Counted from the first letter of the stretch, positions 50,851-59,090 are shown. The stretch is DNA of 64,000 bases from Bacillus vallismortis (GCF_004116955.1 NZ_CP026362.1:3570001-3634000), one strand, 5' to 3'. The notes: generated by a model not told the origin, from the sequence alone. A program made the numbers and translations.

Positions 50851-50919
50851 AAAATTAATCTATGATCGCTTCCTTCAGAACTTTTTAAAATTAATCTATG
50901 ATCGCTTCCTTCAGAACTT
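50848..50919. repeat. 36-bp perfect tandem duplication
   Basis: Two identical 36-bp copies lie at 50848-50883 and 50884-50919. The right copy contains the last codons and stop of the DUF4176 gene; the left copy lies beyond the stop, so the protein is unaffected. Confidence 0.95.
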
Positions 50920-51163
50920 TTTGAAATTCAATTTCCTCTTCGTCCTGATAACCTTCAAAAATGACTGTTTCAATATCTGAATGATTAAAAGCAAATGTAT
51001 ACTCTTGATCAATATAACCTTCGGGATAAAATACACCGATATAATCAAACATTTTCGGGTTGTTGCTTACGACGATTTGTTTTCTGCCGTAAATCATCAG
51101 TTTTTTTGAACCGCCTTCTAATAAGACGATGGAGCCAGATGGTAATAGTTTATTTTCAGACAT
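50891..51163 (-). CDS. DUF4176 protein, LXG-operon accessory
   Basis: The 90-aa protein begins MSENKLLPSGSIVLLEGGSKK and contains IYGRKQIVVSNNPKMFDYIGVFYPEGYI, the DUF4176 signature. Such proteins are common in Firmicutes LXG/type VII effector loci; the role is unsettled. It is last gene of the operon, 28 bp after the membrane protein. AAGGGAGA lies upstream. Confidence 0.8.
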   Translation of the reverse strand: MSENKLLPSGSIVLLEGGSKKLMIYGRKQIVVSNNPKMFDYIGVFYPEGYIDQEYTFAFNHSDIETVIFEGYQDEEEIEFQKVLKEAIID

Positions 51164-51191
51164 TAGTCTATCTCCCTTCTATTTTGGCCAC

Positions 51192-51920
51192 TTAAGAGTT
51201 ATTTCTTTTATTTGATTGATCTAATTCACGATTAGAGTCTTTTTTTAAACGTTTATTGATAATATTTTGGTTTGCTTTTATAAAAAAATATTGATGTATG
51301 AACTTAACAGCTACGTAGCAAAATAAGCATGCTCCGAATAATGCAACCATACTCATTACTGTATCAATAACAGAGTCAGAAAAACGAAAGAGAAATTGTG
51401 CTATGATATAACCTGCAGTTGGAGCAATGGTTAATAGGTTTGTTGTCCAAGATAACGATTTTGTTTTCTTTCGTTTATAATTAGGAAATTCAATTAGATA
51501 GTATCGTATAAAACCTATCATGACTATGCAGTAGGTTAATAGTGAGATGGCAATAAAAATCCAATTTAAACCATAGACGAAAATGGCTCTTTTAATAGAG
51601 ACTATAAAAAAACTATAAGAAATTACTGCGAAAGAGCACCCGCTATAAATTAAAAAACTATGGCTATTTTTATATTTATCTAGCCTTTTAAATAGTGCAA
51701 TTAGGGACCAGATATGAACAATTAAAATTAGAGGTAAAGTCGCAAAGGTAAAAGGACGAATCTCATTAACGATTAACGGAATTAAACAACAAATATCCAG
51801 CATAAAAAGAATTGCAAAAATCATGCCGAATTTTTCACGATTTGTATTTGGAGAAGTTAAATGTGTCTGTATTTCAGTTGGTAAATCTCTGTATTTCACA
51901 TTTTCATTTAGTTTTAGCAA
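51192..51920 (-). CDS. Six-helix membrane protein, candidate immunity protein
   Basis: The 242-aa protein has about six predicted membrane helices (for example FGMIFAILFMLDICCLIPLI, LPLILIVHIWSLIALF, LNWIFIAISLLTYCIVMIG, IAPTAGYIIAQFLF, VMSMVALFGACLFCYVAVKF). N- and C-termini are hydrophilic and charged. I recognise no family. It lies directly after the LXG toxin gene, where immunity genes are found. A membrane protein is the expected kind of immunity factor for a membrane-acting toxin. AT-rich. Confidence 0.65.
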   Translation of the reverse strand: MLKLNENVKYRDLPTEIQTHLTSPNTNREKFGMIFAILFMLDICCLIPLIVNEIRPFTFATLPLILIVHIWSLIALFKRLDKYKNSHSFLIYSGCSFAVISYSFFIVSIKRAIFVYGLNWIFIAISLLTYCIVMIGFIRYYLIEFPNYKRKKTKSLSWTTNLLTIAPTAGYIIAQFLFRFSDSVIDTVMSMVALFGACLFCYVAVKFIHQYFFIKANQNIINKRLKKDSNRELDQSNKRNNS

Positions 51921-51947
51921 ATTAAATTAACCTTCCTTCTATTTAAG

Positions 51948-53381
51948 CTATTTAAACCAACCAGCTACCGTTTTTAGTCCGGATTCTACAGTATCTTTAG
52001 CCATATCAGTCACACTCTTCTTGTCCTTTCCCCATTTAAATCCGCCAAGTAATTCAGAGACACCTATAGAGGCAATAAACCCTATTCCAGCAGCAGCTAC
52101 TACAGGAAGACCTACAGTTCCAACAAATAGTGCGCCAACTCCAGCTCCAACTCCTAGAGTAACAGCCCCAATTCCAACATCAACCCCAACATCTCCTACT
52201 GTCTTCTCGACTGAAGCATTAGGATCATTTATATTATTTATCAAGTCTTCCCCTGTAGTAATTGCTACGCCGGCCCAACCTAGTTTACTTTTCATTGCGC
52301 CTTTTACAGCTGAAGGGACTTTGGTTTGTCTTGCAATTTCGGGTGTATGTCCTGCTTTCAATTGAGAGTTAGTCCAAGAATCCGGATAATTTTTCCCTTT
52401 TATATTAATTACTTTCCCGTTTTCTACTTTATAACCTCTAATTGTCTGTCCGTTTTTCAATGTCTTTTTTGTTTTCTTTATACTAACTCCATCCTTGGTG
52501 ACATGTTTTACACTTGTTCCAAAGTCTTTAACAGCAGTAGCTGTACCGTAAGCACTTCCTGCACTTCCTATAGGGTACATCCAGTCGATTTCAAACGGGA
52601 GCTCTTCTTTTGTGACATCATCAACTTTCCCCTTTTCGTCTTTTTCACTAAAGCGCTTGAGCATTTTTCCTATGGGGGTTTTATCAGGATTTTGCAATTT
52701 ACTCTGGAACTCAGGGGTGGCTTGGTTCACAACTGATGTAGGTTGAGGTTCAAAAATTGCTCCGCTCTGATAGGTAGAGATTTCGATTTTTGGCCCTGTA
52801 TACATTTGCTTAAGCTGGTCGATGTATTGTTTCATTGTGGTTAAGTCTTGTTCAGCTGTTGTTAAGGCTGCTGCTTGTTCACGATCAAAGGTGTGTAGCT
52901 TTTCAATTGTTTCGTTAATTTGTCTCTCGGCTTTTTTTGTATTTTCATGAACAGCAGTGTCATCTAGGGCAGGCAAGTTTGCAATATGACTGACGGTTTG
53001 GGCAGTTTGGTTCGCCTTATCGGTTAGTTTAGCTGTTAATGATTCAGCCTTGGAGATTCCGTCTATAAGTTCATGCTCTAAAAAATTCTGCGAGATCAAT
53101 CCATTTTCTGTAGGTTCTAAATTTTCTAAGGCGCTTTTCATCTTTTCTAAAATTCCTTTATAGTCAGAAATAAAAGATTCATAAAAAAGAAGAAAAGTGA
53201 TGTGGCATTCTTCGTAAAAAGAGCGAATGGCTTCACCGCCTTTCCCTTTTAATGCATCATCGAGAGACGTGATACCCTTAATGCTTTCTTTAACTCTCTT
53301 AATTTCTTCTGTTTGGTGTTTCAATGCAGTCAATGTTTCGTCTATGCCGTTATGGAATGCTTGAACATCAAGTGTTTTCAA
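51948..53381 (-). CDS. LXG-domain polymorphic toxin with glycine-zipper C-terminus
   Basis: The 477-aa protein begins MKTLDVQAFHNGIDETLTAL, with an N-terminal LXG helical domain (1-200) as in YeeF/YobL/YxiD effectors of the Yuk type VII system. A linker (200-270) and a module with KTLKNGQTIRGYKVENGKV follow. The end (about 385-450) is glycine-rich and hydrophobic (VGVDVGIGAVTLGVGAGVGA, then VGLPVVAAAGIGFIASIGVS), then amphipathic to GLKTVAGWFK. No nuclease or deaminase motif is seen; the tail resembles glycine-zipper pore formers such as streptococcal TelE. AAGGAGGTAC lies upstream. No secretion apparatus genes are in the window. Confidence 0.82.
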   Translation of the reverse strand: MKTLDVQAFHNGIDETLTALKHQTEEIKRVKESIKGITSLDDALKGKGGEAIRSFYEECHITFLLFYESFISDYKGILEKMKSALENLEPTENGLISQNFLEHELIDGISKAESLTAKLTDKANQTAQTVSHIANLPALDDTAVHENTKKAERQINETIEKLHTFDREQAAALTTAEQDLTTMKQYIDQLKQMYTGPKIEISTYQSGAIFEPQPTSVVNQATPEFQSKLQNPDKTPIGKMLKRFSEKDEKGKVDDVTKEELPFEIDWMYPIGSAGSAYGTATAVKDFGTSVKHVTKDGVSIKKTKKTLKNGQTIRGYKVENGKVINIKGKNYPDSWTNSQLKAGHTPEIARQTKVPSAVKGAMKSKLGWAGVAITTGEDLINNINDPNASVEKTVGDVGVDVGIGAVTLGVGAGVGALFVGTVGLPVVAAAGIGFIASIGVSELLGGFKWGKDKKSVTDMAKDTVESGLKTVAGWFK

Positions 53382-53397
53382 TGATAGTACCTCCTTT

Positions 53398-53676
53398 TTA
53401 TTGGGTTTTTATAGAGGAAGCCAGCGTTTCATCAGTATGCTGTAGTGCTTCAATGGCTTGTTCAGTTTGTATGGATTGTTTAGTCAGGGTCGAAGTATAT
53501 ACTTTTGTTAAACCTTCTAATTCTTTATTAATGCTTTCAATTTTAGTCAGAACATCTAGGTGGTTTTGACCGCTTATATTTGCCGGAATGTTGAAACTCT
53601 TTCCGTGGTTAGAGCCTTTTAACTTAGAAATTGCCTGTTTGACTTCATCGGTTTTGACTTTCACTTCTAGACTCAT
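53398..53676 (-). CDS. YwqI/DUF5344-like LXG partner
   Basis: The 92-aa helical protein begins MSLEVKVKTDEVKQAISKLK and contains SFNIPANISGQNHLDVLTKIESINKEL. It matches the small alpha-helical proteins (DUF5344, YwqI/YxiC type) encoded before LXG toxins. These partners bind the LXG domain and are needed for export. AAAGGAGTTC lies upstream; 16 bp separate it from the toxin gene. Confidence 0.8.
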   Translation of the reverse strand: MSLEVKVKTDEVKQAISKLKGSNHGKSFNIPANISGQNHLDVLTKIESINKELEGLTKVYTSTLTKQSIQTEQAIEALQHTDETLASSIKTQ

Positions 53677-53691
53677 TGATCTGAACTCCTT

Positions 53692-54078
53692 TTACTGATG
53701 AGACTCTTTCTCTTCCTTTTCCAATCTTTCAATTTTTCCTTTTAATGAGCTAATCTCTTTGCCAAGCGTATCGATCTCACCTTGAATTGATGTGATATGT
53801 TCATTTAACTTATCTAATAAATTATTGAATTGATTGAATTCGATATCATGATAAGCTGTTTTAATTTCATTTCTCGTTTCTGTAAATGAGTCAGCAAGAC
53901 TGCCCTGCCAAGTATTAGCTGAGAGCTTCGGATTTTTCATTGTATCTTTTGAGTCGATAAATTCCTCTTTTATGCTTTTTAACTCCGTTTTGCAGGACTT
54001 GAGCTGAACCAAGTGGTCCTTTTTAACACTTAATGTGCCTTGCATAGCATATAATGAGACCTTCTCCATCATTAACAT
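53692..54078 (-). CDS. YwqH/DUF5082-like LXG partner
   Basis: The 128-aa coiled-coil-rich protein (LLDKLNEHITSIQGEIDTLG, EISSLKGKIERLEKEEKE) with NTWQGSLADSFTE, a WxG-like turn, matches DUF5082 proteins such as YwqH. It is first gene of the five-gene LXG operon. AAGGAG lies 10 nt before the ATG. The 280-bp gap upstream should hold the operon promoter; I see no firm match. Confidence 0.8.
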   Translation of the reverse strand: MLMMEKVSLYAMQGTLSVKKDHLVQLKSCKTELKSIKEEFIDSKDTMKNPKLSANTWQGSLADSFTETRNEIKTAYHDIEFNQFNNLLDKLNEHITSIQGEIDTLGKEISSLKGKIERLEKEEKESHQ

Positions 54079-54331
54079 CTTGCCAACGCTCCTTCTGATT
54101 TTGGTTCAAATGACCCGGCGCTACTGGGTGTTTTATAGATTATTTTTAATGTTACATCATGGTATATCTGAGTTAAATAGGAAAAATGGATGATAATATC
54201 AATGGGGTTCTGTATGCTGATGATTAGTTGAAATCGTTTTTTATTCTTTACATCACTTTTTGAAAGCTCTATCTACATTTGATTAGAAACCGAGTGAAGA
54301 AATTGTAACAATTTTTCTTATCTTGTCACAC

Positions 54332-54361
54332 AAAAAGAGAGCCGTTCGAGTCGGCTCTCTA
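54332..54361 (-). terminator. yybO terminator
   Basis: A 9-bp stem AGAGAGCCG/CGGCTCTCT with a 7-nt loop is followed by TTTTTG on the minus strand. The stem overlaps the yybO stop codon. Confidence 0.8.
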
Positions 54362-55645
54362 TTCCAGTTTAATCCTTTTCACATCCCCTAGAACAAATAC
54401 ATAAAAAATCAGGCCTATTAGCAATACCAGCCCGGCTACCAGAAAGCTGAGCGTAAAGGAGCCTGTCACATCAACCAAATATCCTGTCAGCGAAGCAGCG
54501 ATAATGCCTCCAAACAGGTTGTTTGCCAGGTTCACCATAGAGCTTAGCATGGACACGGAACCGATCGGCGCGAGCTCTGCGGAGATGGACCAGCCGACTG
54601 GAGCGGTTGCGGAAATGCCGGCGAGTCCGATTGAAATGCAGATAATCGCGACGGTGATATTGTTCGTCAGAATGGAGCCTAAAAAGAAAAAGCCGAAACT
54701 CATTCCGACAATGATTACGGTTCGGTATACTTTGGTGTTGGGATAACCTTTCTTAATAAAGTAATCGACGAGCCAGCCGCCGACGACAATTCCGGAAATG
54801 GTTGAGATCAGCCATGGTACAGCCGTAAATAAACCGGACGACATGATATCCATTCCGTATGTATGTTTAAAGAAAGTCGGAAGCCAGGTAAGCAGCAGGT
54901 TGAATGTATAGCCGTACCCTGTAAATCCGATCATTAAGCCCCATACTTTCCGGTTGGAGAATAGCTTTTTTAATAGCGGACCCGTTTTATAAGGGATTTG
55001 CTCTGTTGTGATTGAATTGTGTTTTTGGATATAGTTTAGCTCACCTTTGGAAATGCGTTTGTGTCGTTCAGGCTGCTCATAATACTGCCAGAAAAAGATT
55101 GTAAACAGCACATTGATGCATCCAATCGTCAAAAAAGCGACACGCCAGTCAAACGCAGTGACGAGAAAGGCGACCAATGGCGCGCCGATCACGTTTGAAA
55201 ACTTGGCGGCCGAGTCGAACAGTGAGTTTGCCAACCCCCGCTCACTTGGAGGAAACCATTGAGCGGTTGCCTTAGAAGCGGCAGGGAACGCGGAGGCGCT
55301 CGTCAGCCCAATGAGAAAGCGAAATAGATACAACAGTAATTTTCCTTGCAAAAAAGCAAGGAGGATGGTTAAAAGACTCCATATGGTCATTCCAATCCTC
55401 GTGACCCACGCCACGCCAAACCGATCCAGCAAACTGCCGACAGGCAGTTGCATCAGTGTATAGGAATAAGTGTAAATGGAAAACACGATGCCGAGTTCGG
55501 TTGCTGTAAGGTGAAACGAATCTTGTATCGCAGGGGCCGCTACAGAGATGGCCACTCGGTCAAAATAATTAAGAATAATAATGCCGCTGAGTAACGAAGA
55601 TATGTACCATCTGGTATGTCCAGGCCGTTTCACGCGCTCTTGACT
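54359..55645 (-). CDS. yybO: MFS transporter YybO
   Basis: This anion:cation symporter-type MFS protein (phthalate/glucarate permease-like) has 12 helices and motifs ILNYFDRVAISVAAP, GSLLDRFGVAWVTR and RFLIGLTSASAFPAASKATA. I choose MSQERVKRPGH (55645, 428 aa) because GAGGAGG lies 8 nt upstream. An ATG 8 codons earlier, itself preceded by AGGAG, gives 436 aa, close to the length I recall. Substrate is unknown. It is divergent from the Mn riboswitch unit. Confidence 0.88.
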   Translation of the reverse strand, partial: SQERVKRPGHTRWYISSLLSGIIILNYFDRVAISVAAPAIQDSFHLTATELGIVFSIYTYSYTLMQLPVGSLLDRFGVAWVTRIGMTIWSLLTILLAFLQGKLLLYLFRFLIGLTSASAFPAASKATAQWFPPSERGLANSLFDSAAKFSNVIGAPLVAFLVTAFDWRVAFLTIGCINVLFTIFFWQYYEQPERHKRISKGELNYIQKHNSITTEQIPYKTGPLLKKLFSNRKVWGLMIGFTGYGYTFNLLLTWLPTFFKHTYGMDIMSSGLFTAVPWLISTISGIVVGGWLVDYFIKKGYPNTKVYRTVIIVGMSFGFFFLGSILTNNITVAIICISIGLAGISATAPVGWSISAELAPIGSVSMLSSMVNLANNLFGGIIAASLTGYLVDVTGSFTLSFLVAGLVLLIGLIFYVFVLGDVKRIKLE

Positions 55646-55746
55646 CATGATGAAAACCTCCTCTGTCATAGCATGATCTCCTGATGGAAATACCATTCAA
55701 ATTTTACATACCACAGCGTGCGTTTACGTAAACGGACAACAGAAAT

Positions 55747-55775
55747 TTGACTGCTCAGGCCCGGTGCCTTAGAAT
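55747..55775 (+). promoter_or_regulatory. Promoter of the yybP riboswitch transcript (SigA)
   Basis: TTGACT, a 17-nt spacer and TAGAAT lie just upstream of the riboswitch. Confidence 0.75.
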
Positions 55776-55786
55776 GAAAGTAATAA

Positions 55787-55893
55787 AAATGAACACTCCA
55801 AAGGGGAGTAGCTTTCACAGTAAAGTCGTCATTACGGGACAAGATGTCCTCGGCTTTGCTGGCAATCTCATTGTTAGCGAGACCTTTGCCAAA
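55787..55893 (+). promoter_or_regulatory. yybP-ykoY family (Mn2+) riboswitch
   Basis: It contains the class hallmarks CAAAGGGGAGTAGC (55799-55812), GTCGTCATTACG (55826-55837), then CCTCGGCTTTGCTGGCAATC and GCGAGACCTTTGCC closing the fold. The class binds Mn2+ and turns on export or related genes. This is the family's founding locus, yybP. Its 3' strand overlaps the first terminator, allowing switching. Confidence 0.92.
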
Positions 55894-55915
55894 TCTGATT
55901 TGGTGAAGGTCTTTT
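55881..55915 (+). terminator. Riboswitch terminator 1
   Basis: GACCTTTGCCAAAT pairs with ATTTGGTGAAGGTC (14 positions, two mismatched or wobble) and is followed by TTTTTG. Its 5' arm is the 3' end of the riboswitch aptamer, so the two structures compete. Confidence 0.85.
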
Positions 55916-55922
55916 TGTTTCT

Positions 55923-55951
55923 AACTTCACCAAAATCGGTGGAGTTTTTTC
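55923..55951 (+). terminator. Riboswitch terminator 2
   Basis: AACTTCACC pairs with GGTGGAGTT (one wobble) followed by T6, only 8 nt after terminator 1. It repeats the AAATC/TGGTG pattern and may be a duplicate. Confidence 0.75.
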
Positions 55952-55982
55952 ATTTTTAACATAAAGGGAGAGGAGCGTCAGG

Positions 55983-56093
55983 ATGTCTAAGCTGAAAAAG
56001 TGGCTGAAGCGTGAATTGGTGAGGAAAGGGCTGCCATTAGCGAAAGAAAAATTGATCCCGATCTTAAAAGAAAAGATGAAGAAGAAACGATGA
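55983..56093 (+). CDS. 36-residue basic amphipathic peptide
   Basis: It reads MSKLKKWLKRELVRKGLPLA and ends KEKMKKKR, with GGAGAGGAG 8 nt upstream of the ATG. It is strongly cationic with a helical hydrophobic face and one Trp. It lies downstream of the Mn riboswitch terminators and 11 bp before yybP, so it is probably co-expressed with it under Mn2+ control. I know no family name. Composition and RBS support translation. Confidence 0.7.
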   Translation: MSKLKKWLKRELVRKGLPLAKEKLIPILKEKMKKKR

Positions 56094-56104
56094 GGAGGCT
56101 GACG

Positions 56105-56551
56105 ATGAAAATCATGTTGACTGTTGTTGCCGGAGTGGAGCTTTTGAGTGCAGGTGGATGCGGTATGCTTGATCAGGTGACTGACGGATTGAATTATACG
56201 AGTGAAGCGACGGGCTATGTGGAGAAGGTGAAGACATTTGCAGAGGAGGCGCCTGAATTGGCTGAACAAGCTGTAAATGACGCGGAGGCGAAAGAAAAAC
56301 TTGAAGCGCAGCTTGAAACGATTCAGCAGGCTGCCGCTGATTTTAATGAATTAACACCGCCCGATGCCGCCGCGGAGATCCATCAAACCATTCAGGAGCA
56401 TAATGAAACGTTGCAGAAAAGTGCTGAAGATGTATTGAAACAAGTGGAGGAAGGCAAAGTATCGCTTGAGGAATTGGAGCAGTCCGACATTGTCCAAAAC
56501 GCAAAGCAAATCACCGATGTGATGGGACAGATTGAAAAGCTTGGCGAATAA
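56105..56551 (+). CDS. yybP: Lipoprotein YybP
   Basis: MKIMLTVVAGVELLSAGGC is the start (56105, GAGGAGG 7 nt upstream), giving 148 aa. The signal peptide ends in lipobox SAGGC (Cys19). The mature protein is highly acidic and helical (EEAPELAEQAVNDAEAKEKL, then coiled coil to the end). Surface-anchored; function unknown, but the upstream Mn2+ riboswitch links it to manganese. Confidence 0.88.
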   Translation: MKIMLTVVAGVELLSAGGCGMLDQVTDGLNYTSEATGYVEKVKTFAEEAPELAEQAVNDAEAKEKLEAQLETIQQAAADFNELTPPDAAAEIHQTIQEHNETLQKSAEDVLKQVEEGKVSLEELEQSDIVQNAKQITDVMGQIEKLGE

Positions 56552-56552
56552 G

Positions 56553-56581
56553 AAAAATCATCCCTGCGCGGGATGATTTTT
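56553..56581. terminator. Bidirectional terminator between yybP and ppaC
   Basis: A 12-bp stem AAAAATCATCCC/GGGATGATTTTT with a 5-nt loop lies between convergent genes. Confidence 0.85.
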
Positions 56582-56583
56582 CA

Positions 56584-57513
56584 TTAGTCAGCCATTGCGT
56601 CAGTTAAGACAGGGACGACTTGTTTTTTACGAGAAACAACGCCTTTTAAGAGGGCTGTGTTGTTTTCTAATGTAACGTTGAACGCTTTTTCCACTTTCGC
56701 TGCTTCGTTACCGATCGCAAGGGCAAGTGAATCATTTTCTAAGATGTCTGTAATGACAAGAAGGAATAGGTCAAGGTTCTTTTCGGCCACAACGGCAGAA
56801 ATCGCAGCTTCTAATTCAGCTTGGCGTTTTTTCACATCTTCAATGTCCACTGTATTCACTTGTGCGATTTCGACTTTTTTGCTGCCGAGTGTAAATTCTT
56901 TGGCATCAAGAGAAATCAGTTCTTCGACTGTTTTTTTGCTTAAGTCAGCACCAGCTTTTAGCATGTTCAAGCCGTATTCTTCTGCATCTACGCCGGCGAT
57001 TTCAGCAAGCTCTTTTGCAGCAGCTACGTCTTGGTCTGTGCAAGTAGGAGATTTGAATAACAGAGAATCGGAAATGATCGCTGACAGCATCAGGCCGGCA
57101 ATTTCTTTTTCGATCTTCACGTTATTTTCTTTGTACATTTTGTTTAAGATTGTAGCCGTGCAGCCTACAGGCTCAGCGCGATAGTAAAGCGGCTCAGCTG
57201 TTTCAAAGTTAGCGATGCGGTGGTGGTCGATCACTTCAAGAACCTGAACATCTTCAATGTCCTTGATGCTTTGCTGGCGTTCGTTATGGTCAACCAGGAT
57301 AACACCGTTTACTTCGTTAGCAGCTGTTTCAACAAGACGCGGGCTTTCTTGTTTGAAATAGTCAAGCGCGTATTGTGTTTCTCCGTTAACTTGTCCGAGA
57401 CGGACTGGTTCAGCATTGAAGCCAAGTTTGTTTTTCAAATCAGCATAAGCAATCGCAGAACAAATCGTATCTGTGTCTGGGTTTTGGTGTCCAAAAATAA
57501 GTATCTTTTCCAT
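56584..57513 (-). CDS. ppaC: Manganese-dependent inorganic pyrophosphatase PpaC
   Basis: This family II pyrophosphatase (DHH superfamily) is 309 aa. Metal ligands: [19 protein letters not shown] and VIDHHRIAN. The C-terminal DHHA2 domain ends with the substrate-binding [13 protein letters not shown]. It needs Mn2+, which fits the neighbouring Mn riboswitch unit, though that unit is separate. AAGGAGC lies upstream. Confidence 0.98.
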   Translation of the reverse strand: MEKILIFGHQNPDTDTICSAIAYADLKNKLGFNAEPVRLGQVNGETQYALDYFKQESPRLVETAANEVNGVILVDHNERQQSIKDIEDVQVLEVIDHHRIANFETAEPLYYRAEPVGCTATILNKMYKENNVKIEKEIAGLMLSAIISDSLLFKSPTCTDQDVAAAKELAEIAGVDAEEYGLNMLKAGADLSKKTVEELISLDAKEFTLGSKKVEIAQVNTVDIEDVKKRQAELEAAISAVVAEKNLDLFLLVITDILENDSLALAIGNEAAKVEKAFNVTLENNTALLKGVVSRKKQVVPVLTDAMAD

Positions 57514-57717
57514 GATAGCTCCTTATCTTTTTTTAAGTATTGTCATCTTTATATAGTTTAACACGTCTTGATGCGGGTGTAATCATGCAAACCCTTAAAA
57601 ATTGATGTGAATAAAAAGCATTTTCTTTGAGCCTAAGAGAAAAGGCGTGTAAAATACTGGGTAGCTAAGTTGCGAAATGTAATGTAGTATCAAAAAAGGT
57701 ACTATTGGAGGTCAAGT

Positions 57718-58095
57718 ATGAGTGAAAAAAAGAATAAATACCCGAACAAAGAAGGCTGTCCAGTTGAATTTACGCTAGATGTCATTGGCGGAAAGTGGAA
57801 AGGAATTCTTTTTTATCACATGATAGATGGCAAGAAGCGGTTTAATGAGTTTCGCCGGATCTGCCCGAGTATCACCCAAAGAATGCTCACTCTTCAGCTG
57901 CGGGAGCTGGAAGCGGATGGCATCGTGCATCGTGAGGTATACCATCAGGTGCCGCCAAAGGTTGAATACTCTCTGACGGAATTCGGGCGAACGCTGGAAC
58001 CAATCGTGTTGCAAATGAAAGAGTGGGGAGAATCTAACAGAGATGTGCTGGAATCTTATCGTTCGAACGGCATGCTGAAGGATCAGCACAAATAG
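57718..58095 (+). CDS. yybR: HxlR-family regulator YybR
   Basis: The 125-aa winged helix protein has CPVEFTLDVIGGKWKGILFYHM, RICPSITQRMLTLQLRELEADGIVHR and VEYSLTEFGRTLEPIV. The conserved Cys precedes PVE. TGGAGG lies 7 nt upstream. It is a paralogue of the HxlR protein at 46,480. Confidence 0.93.
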   Translation: MSEKKNKYPNKEGCPVEFTLDVIGGKWKGILFYHMIDGKKRFNEFRRICPSITQRMLTLQLRELEADGIVHREVYHQVPPKVEYSLTEFGRTLEPIVLQMKEWGESNRDVLESYRSNGMLKDQHK

Positions 58096-58127
58096 CAGCA
58101 AAGGGATCTCCTTTGCTGCTTGTTTTA
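58094..58127 (+). terminator. yybR terminator
   Basis: A perfect 11-bp stem AGCAGCAAAGG/CCTTTGCTGCT is followed by TGTTTTATTT. Confidence 0.85.
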
Positions 58128-58607
58128 TTTCATTGAAAGAGCTTTGTTGGCGTTTCTGACATCATTTTTCAATAGTTCAGAAAGGTTGTAGGCTGGATAG
58201 TATCCGTGCTGATACATGTATTGGAATACTTGCGCATGCCACTTAATGGCTGCGTTGAGCTGTTTGACAAGCACATTTCTTAATTGAGGTGTCGCTGTTT
58301 CAGTGATGGCGATCGCGTAGTTGCGGACTGATGTTTTGGCAAGAACAAGCAGGTCGCCGCTGTAGAATGGGTTATCCGCGCGTTCTTCCTCGTCATCACG
58401 AGCCATCGGTGCTTGTGGGAAGAATGGGAGAAGCTCTCTTAGATTTTGCTCTATGGCTTGTATGGATACGGCATAAAGCTGTTTAAGCTGGGGATCTCTT
58501 ACTTCCTTTATCATTTTCTTCAGTTTAATGAGTCCGATTGACTGAAAAGCGACCAGCTCATGCAACTCTAATGTTTCATGCCAAGCCAATGTTCTGCGTT
58601 CATCCAT
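58125..58607 (-). CDS. cotF: Spore coat protein CotF
   Basis: The 160-aa protein begins [20 protein letters not shown], with the ferritin-like coat fold typical of CotF ([52 protein letters not shown]). In B. subtilis it is cleaved to 5- and 8-kDa coat pieces. AAGGAGAATTG lies upstream. SigK control is known for the homologue, but I do not assign the promoter. Confidence 0.95.
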   Translation of the reverse strand: MDERRTLAWHETLELHELVAFQSIGLIKLKKMIKEVRDPQLKQLYAVSIQAIEQNLRELLPFFPQAPMARDDEEERADNPFYSGDLLVLAKTSVRNYAIAITETATPQLRNVLVKQLNAAIKWHAQVFQYMYQHGYYPAYNLSELLKNDVRNANKALSMK

Positions 58608-58750
58608 TTAACAATTCTCCTTTATCAATGAGATTCCATACCAGCATATGCCCAACGCTCAATGTTGTTCATGATGTTTTGAAGTTTTTAAAACGGGAAA
58701 TTCACCTTATAAAGGATACGGGTTGAGAACATGCAAATGAGGTGAAACAC

Positions 58751-58900
58751 ATGTGGGACATGATAAGGAATTTTTTCTTGTTTAGCAGCGGCGTTCTGCA
58801 AGCAACAACCCTTTTACTAGTGATTTTAATCTTTATGTATGTCAGAAAAACGAAAAAGAAAAACAAGGAATCTTCTGGCTTTATGGATGATAAACATTAA
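58751..58900 (+). CDS. 49-residue single-pass membrane protein
   Basis: It begins MWDMIRNFFLFSSGVLQATT, has one hydrophobic helix (LLLVILIFMYV), then a basic stretch (RKTKKKNKE) and an acidic end. GAGGTG lies 7 nt upstream of the ATG. It sits between cotF and yybS; I do not know a family, though a small ORF is present here in related genomes as far as I remember. The basic stretch after the helix predicts a cytoplasmic C-terminus. Confidence 0.7.
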   Translation: MWDMIRNFFLFSSGVLQATTLLLVILIFMYVRKTKKKNKESSGFMDDKH

Positions 58901-58943
58901 TCGTGATGGGCATTCTTTTCAAAGAATGTCTTTTCATTTGCAA

Positions 58944-58959
58944 TGTTTCACATGAAACA
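58944..58959. other. parS: parS-like site upstream of yybS
   Basis: TGTTTCACATGAAACA differs from the perfect site inside spo0J at one central base and is still a near-palindrome. B. subtilis carries several such origin-proximal parS sites. Confidence 0.85.
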
Positions 58960-59062
58960 TCAGCGTCATTTTACTTGCGATTTGGACTTATGTTAAAATG
59001 GAAAAGGAAAATGCAGAGAAGATATGAAAACTTTCGGTGCAAAGCATGTTGCAGCGATGAAG

Positions 59063-59090
59063 AAAGAGCAGTCGTTTATGCTGCTCTTTT
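59063..59090 (+). terminator. Terminator or attenuator in the yybS leader
   Basis: A 9-bp stem AAAGAGCAG/CTGCTCTTT with a 9-nt loop is followed by TCTATT. It lies 36 bp before yybS, after the 49-residue ORF and parS site. It may end the small ORF's transcript or regulate the yybS operon. Confidence 0.65.

Noticed and set aside
50799..50919. CRISPR or phage attachment site
   Set aside because: Only one direct duplication with no spacers, and no integrase gene nearby; explained as a tandem duplication plus hairpins.
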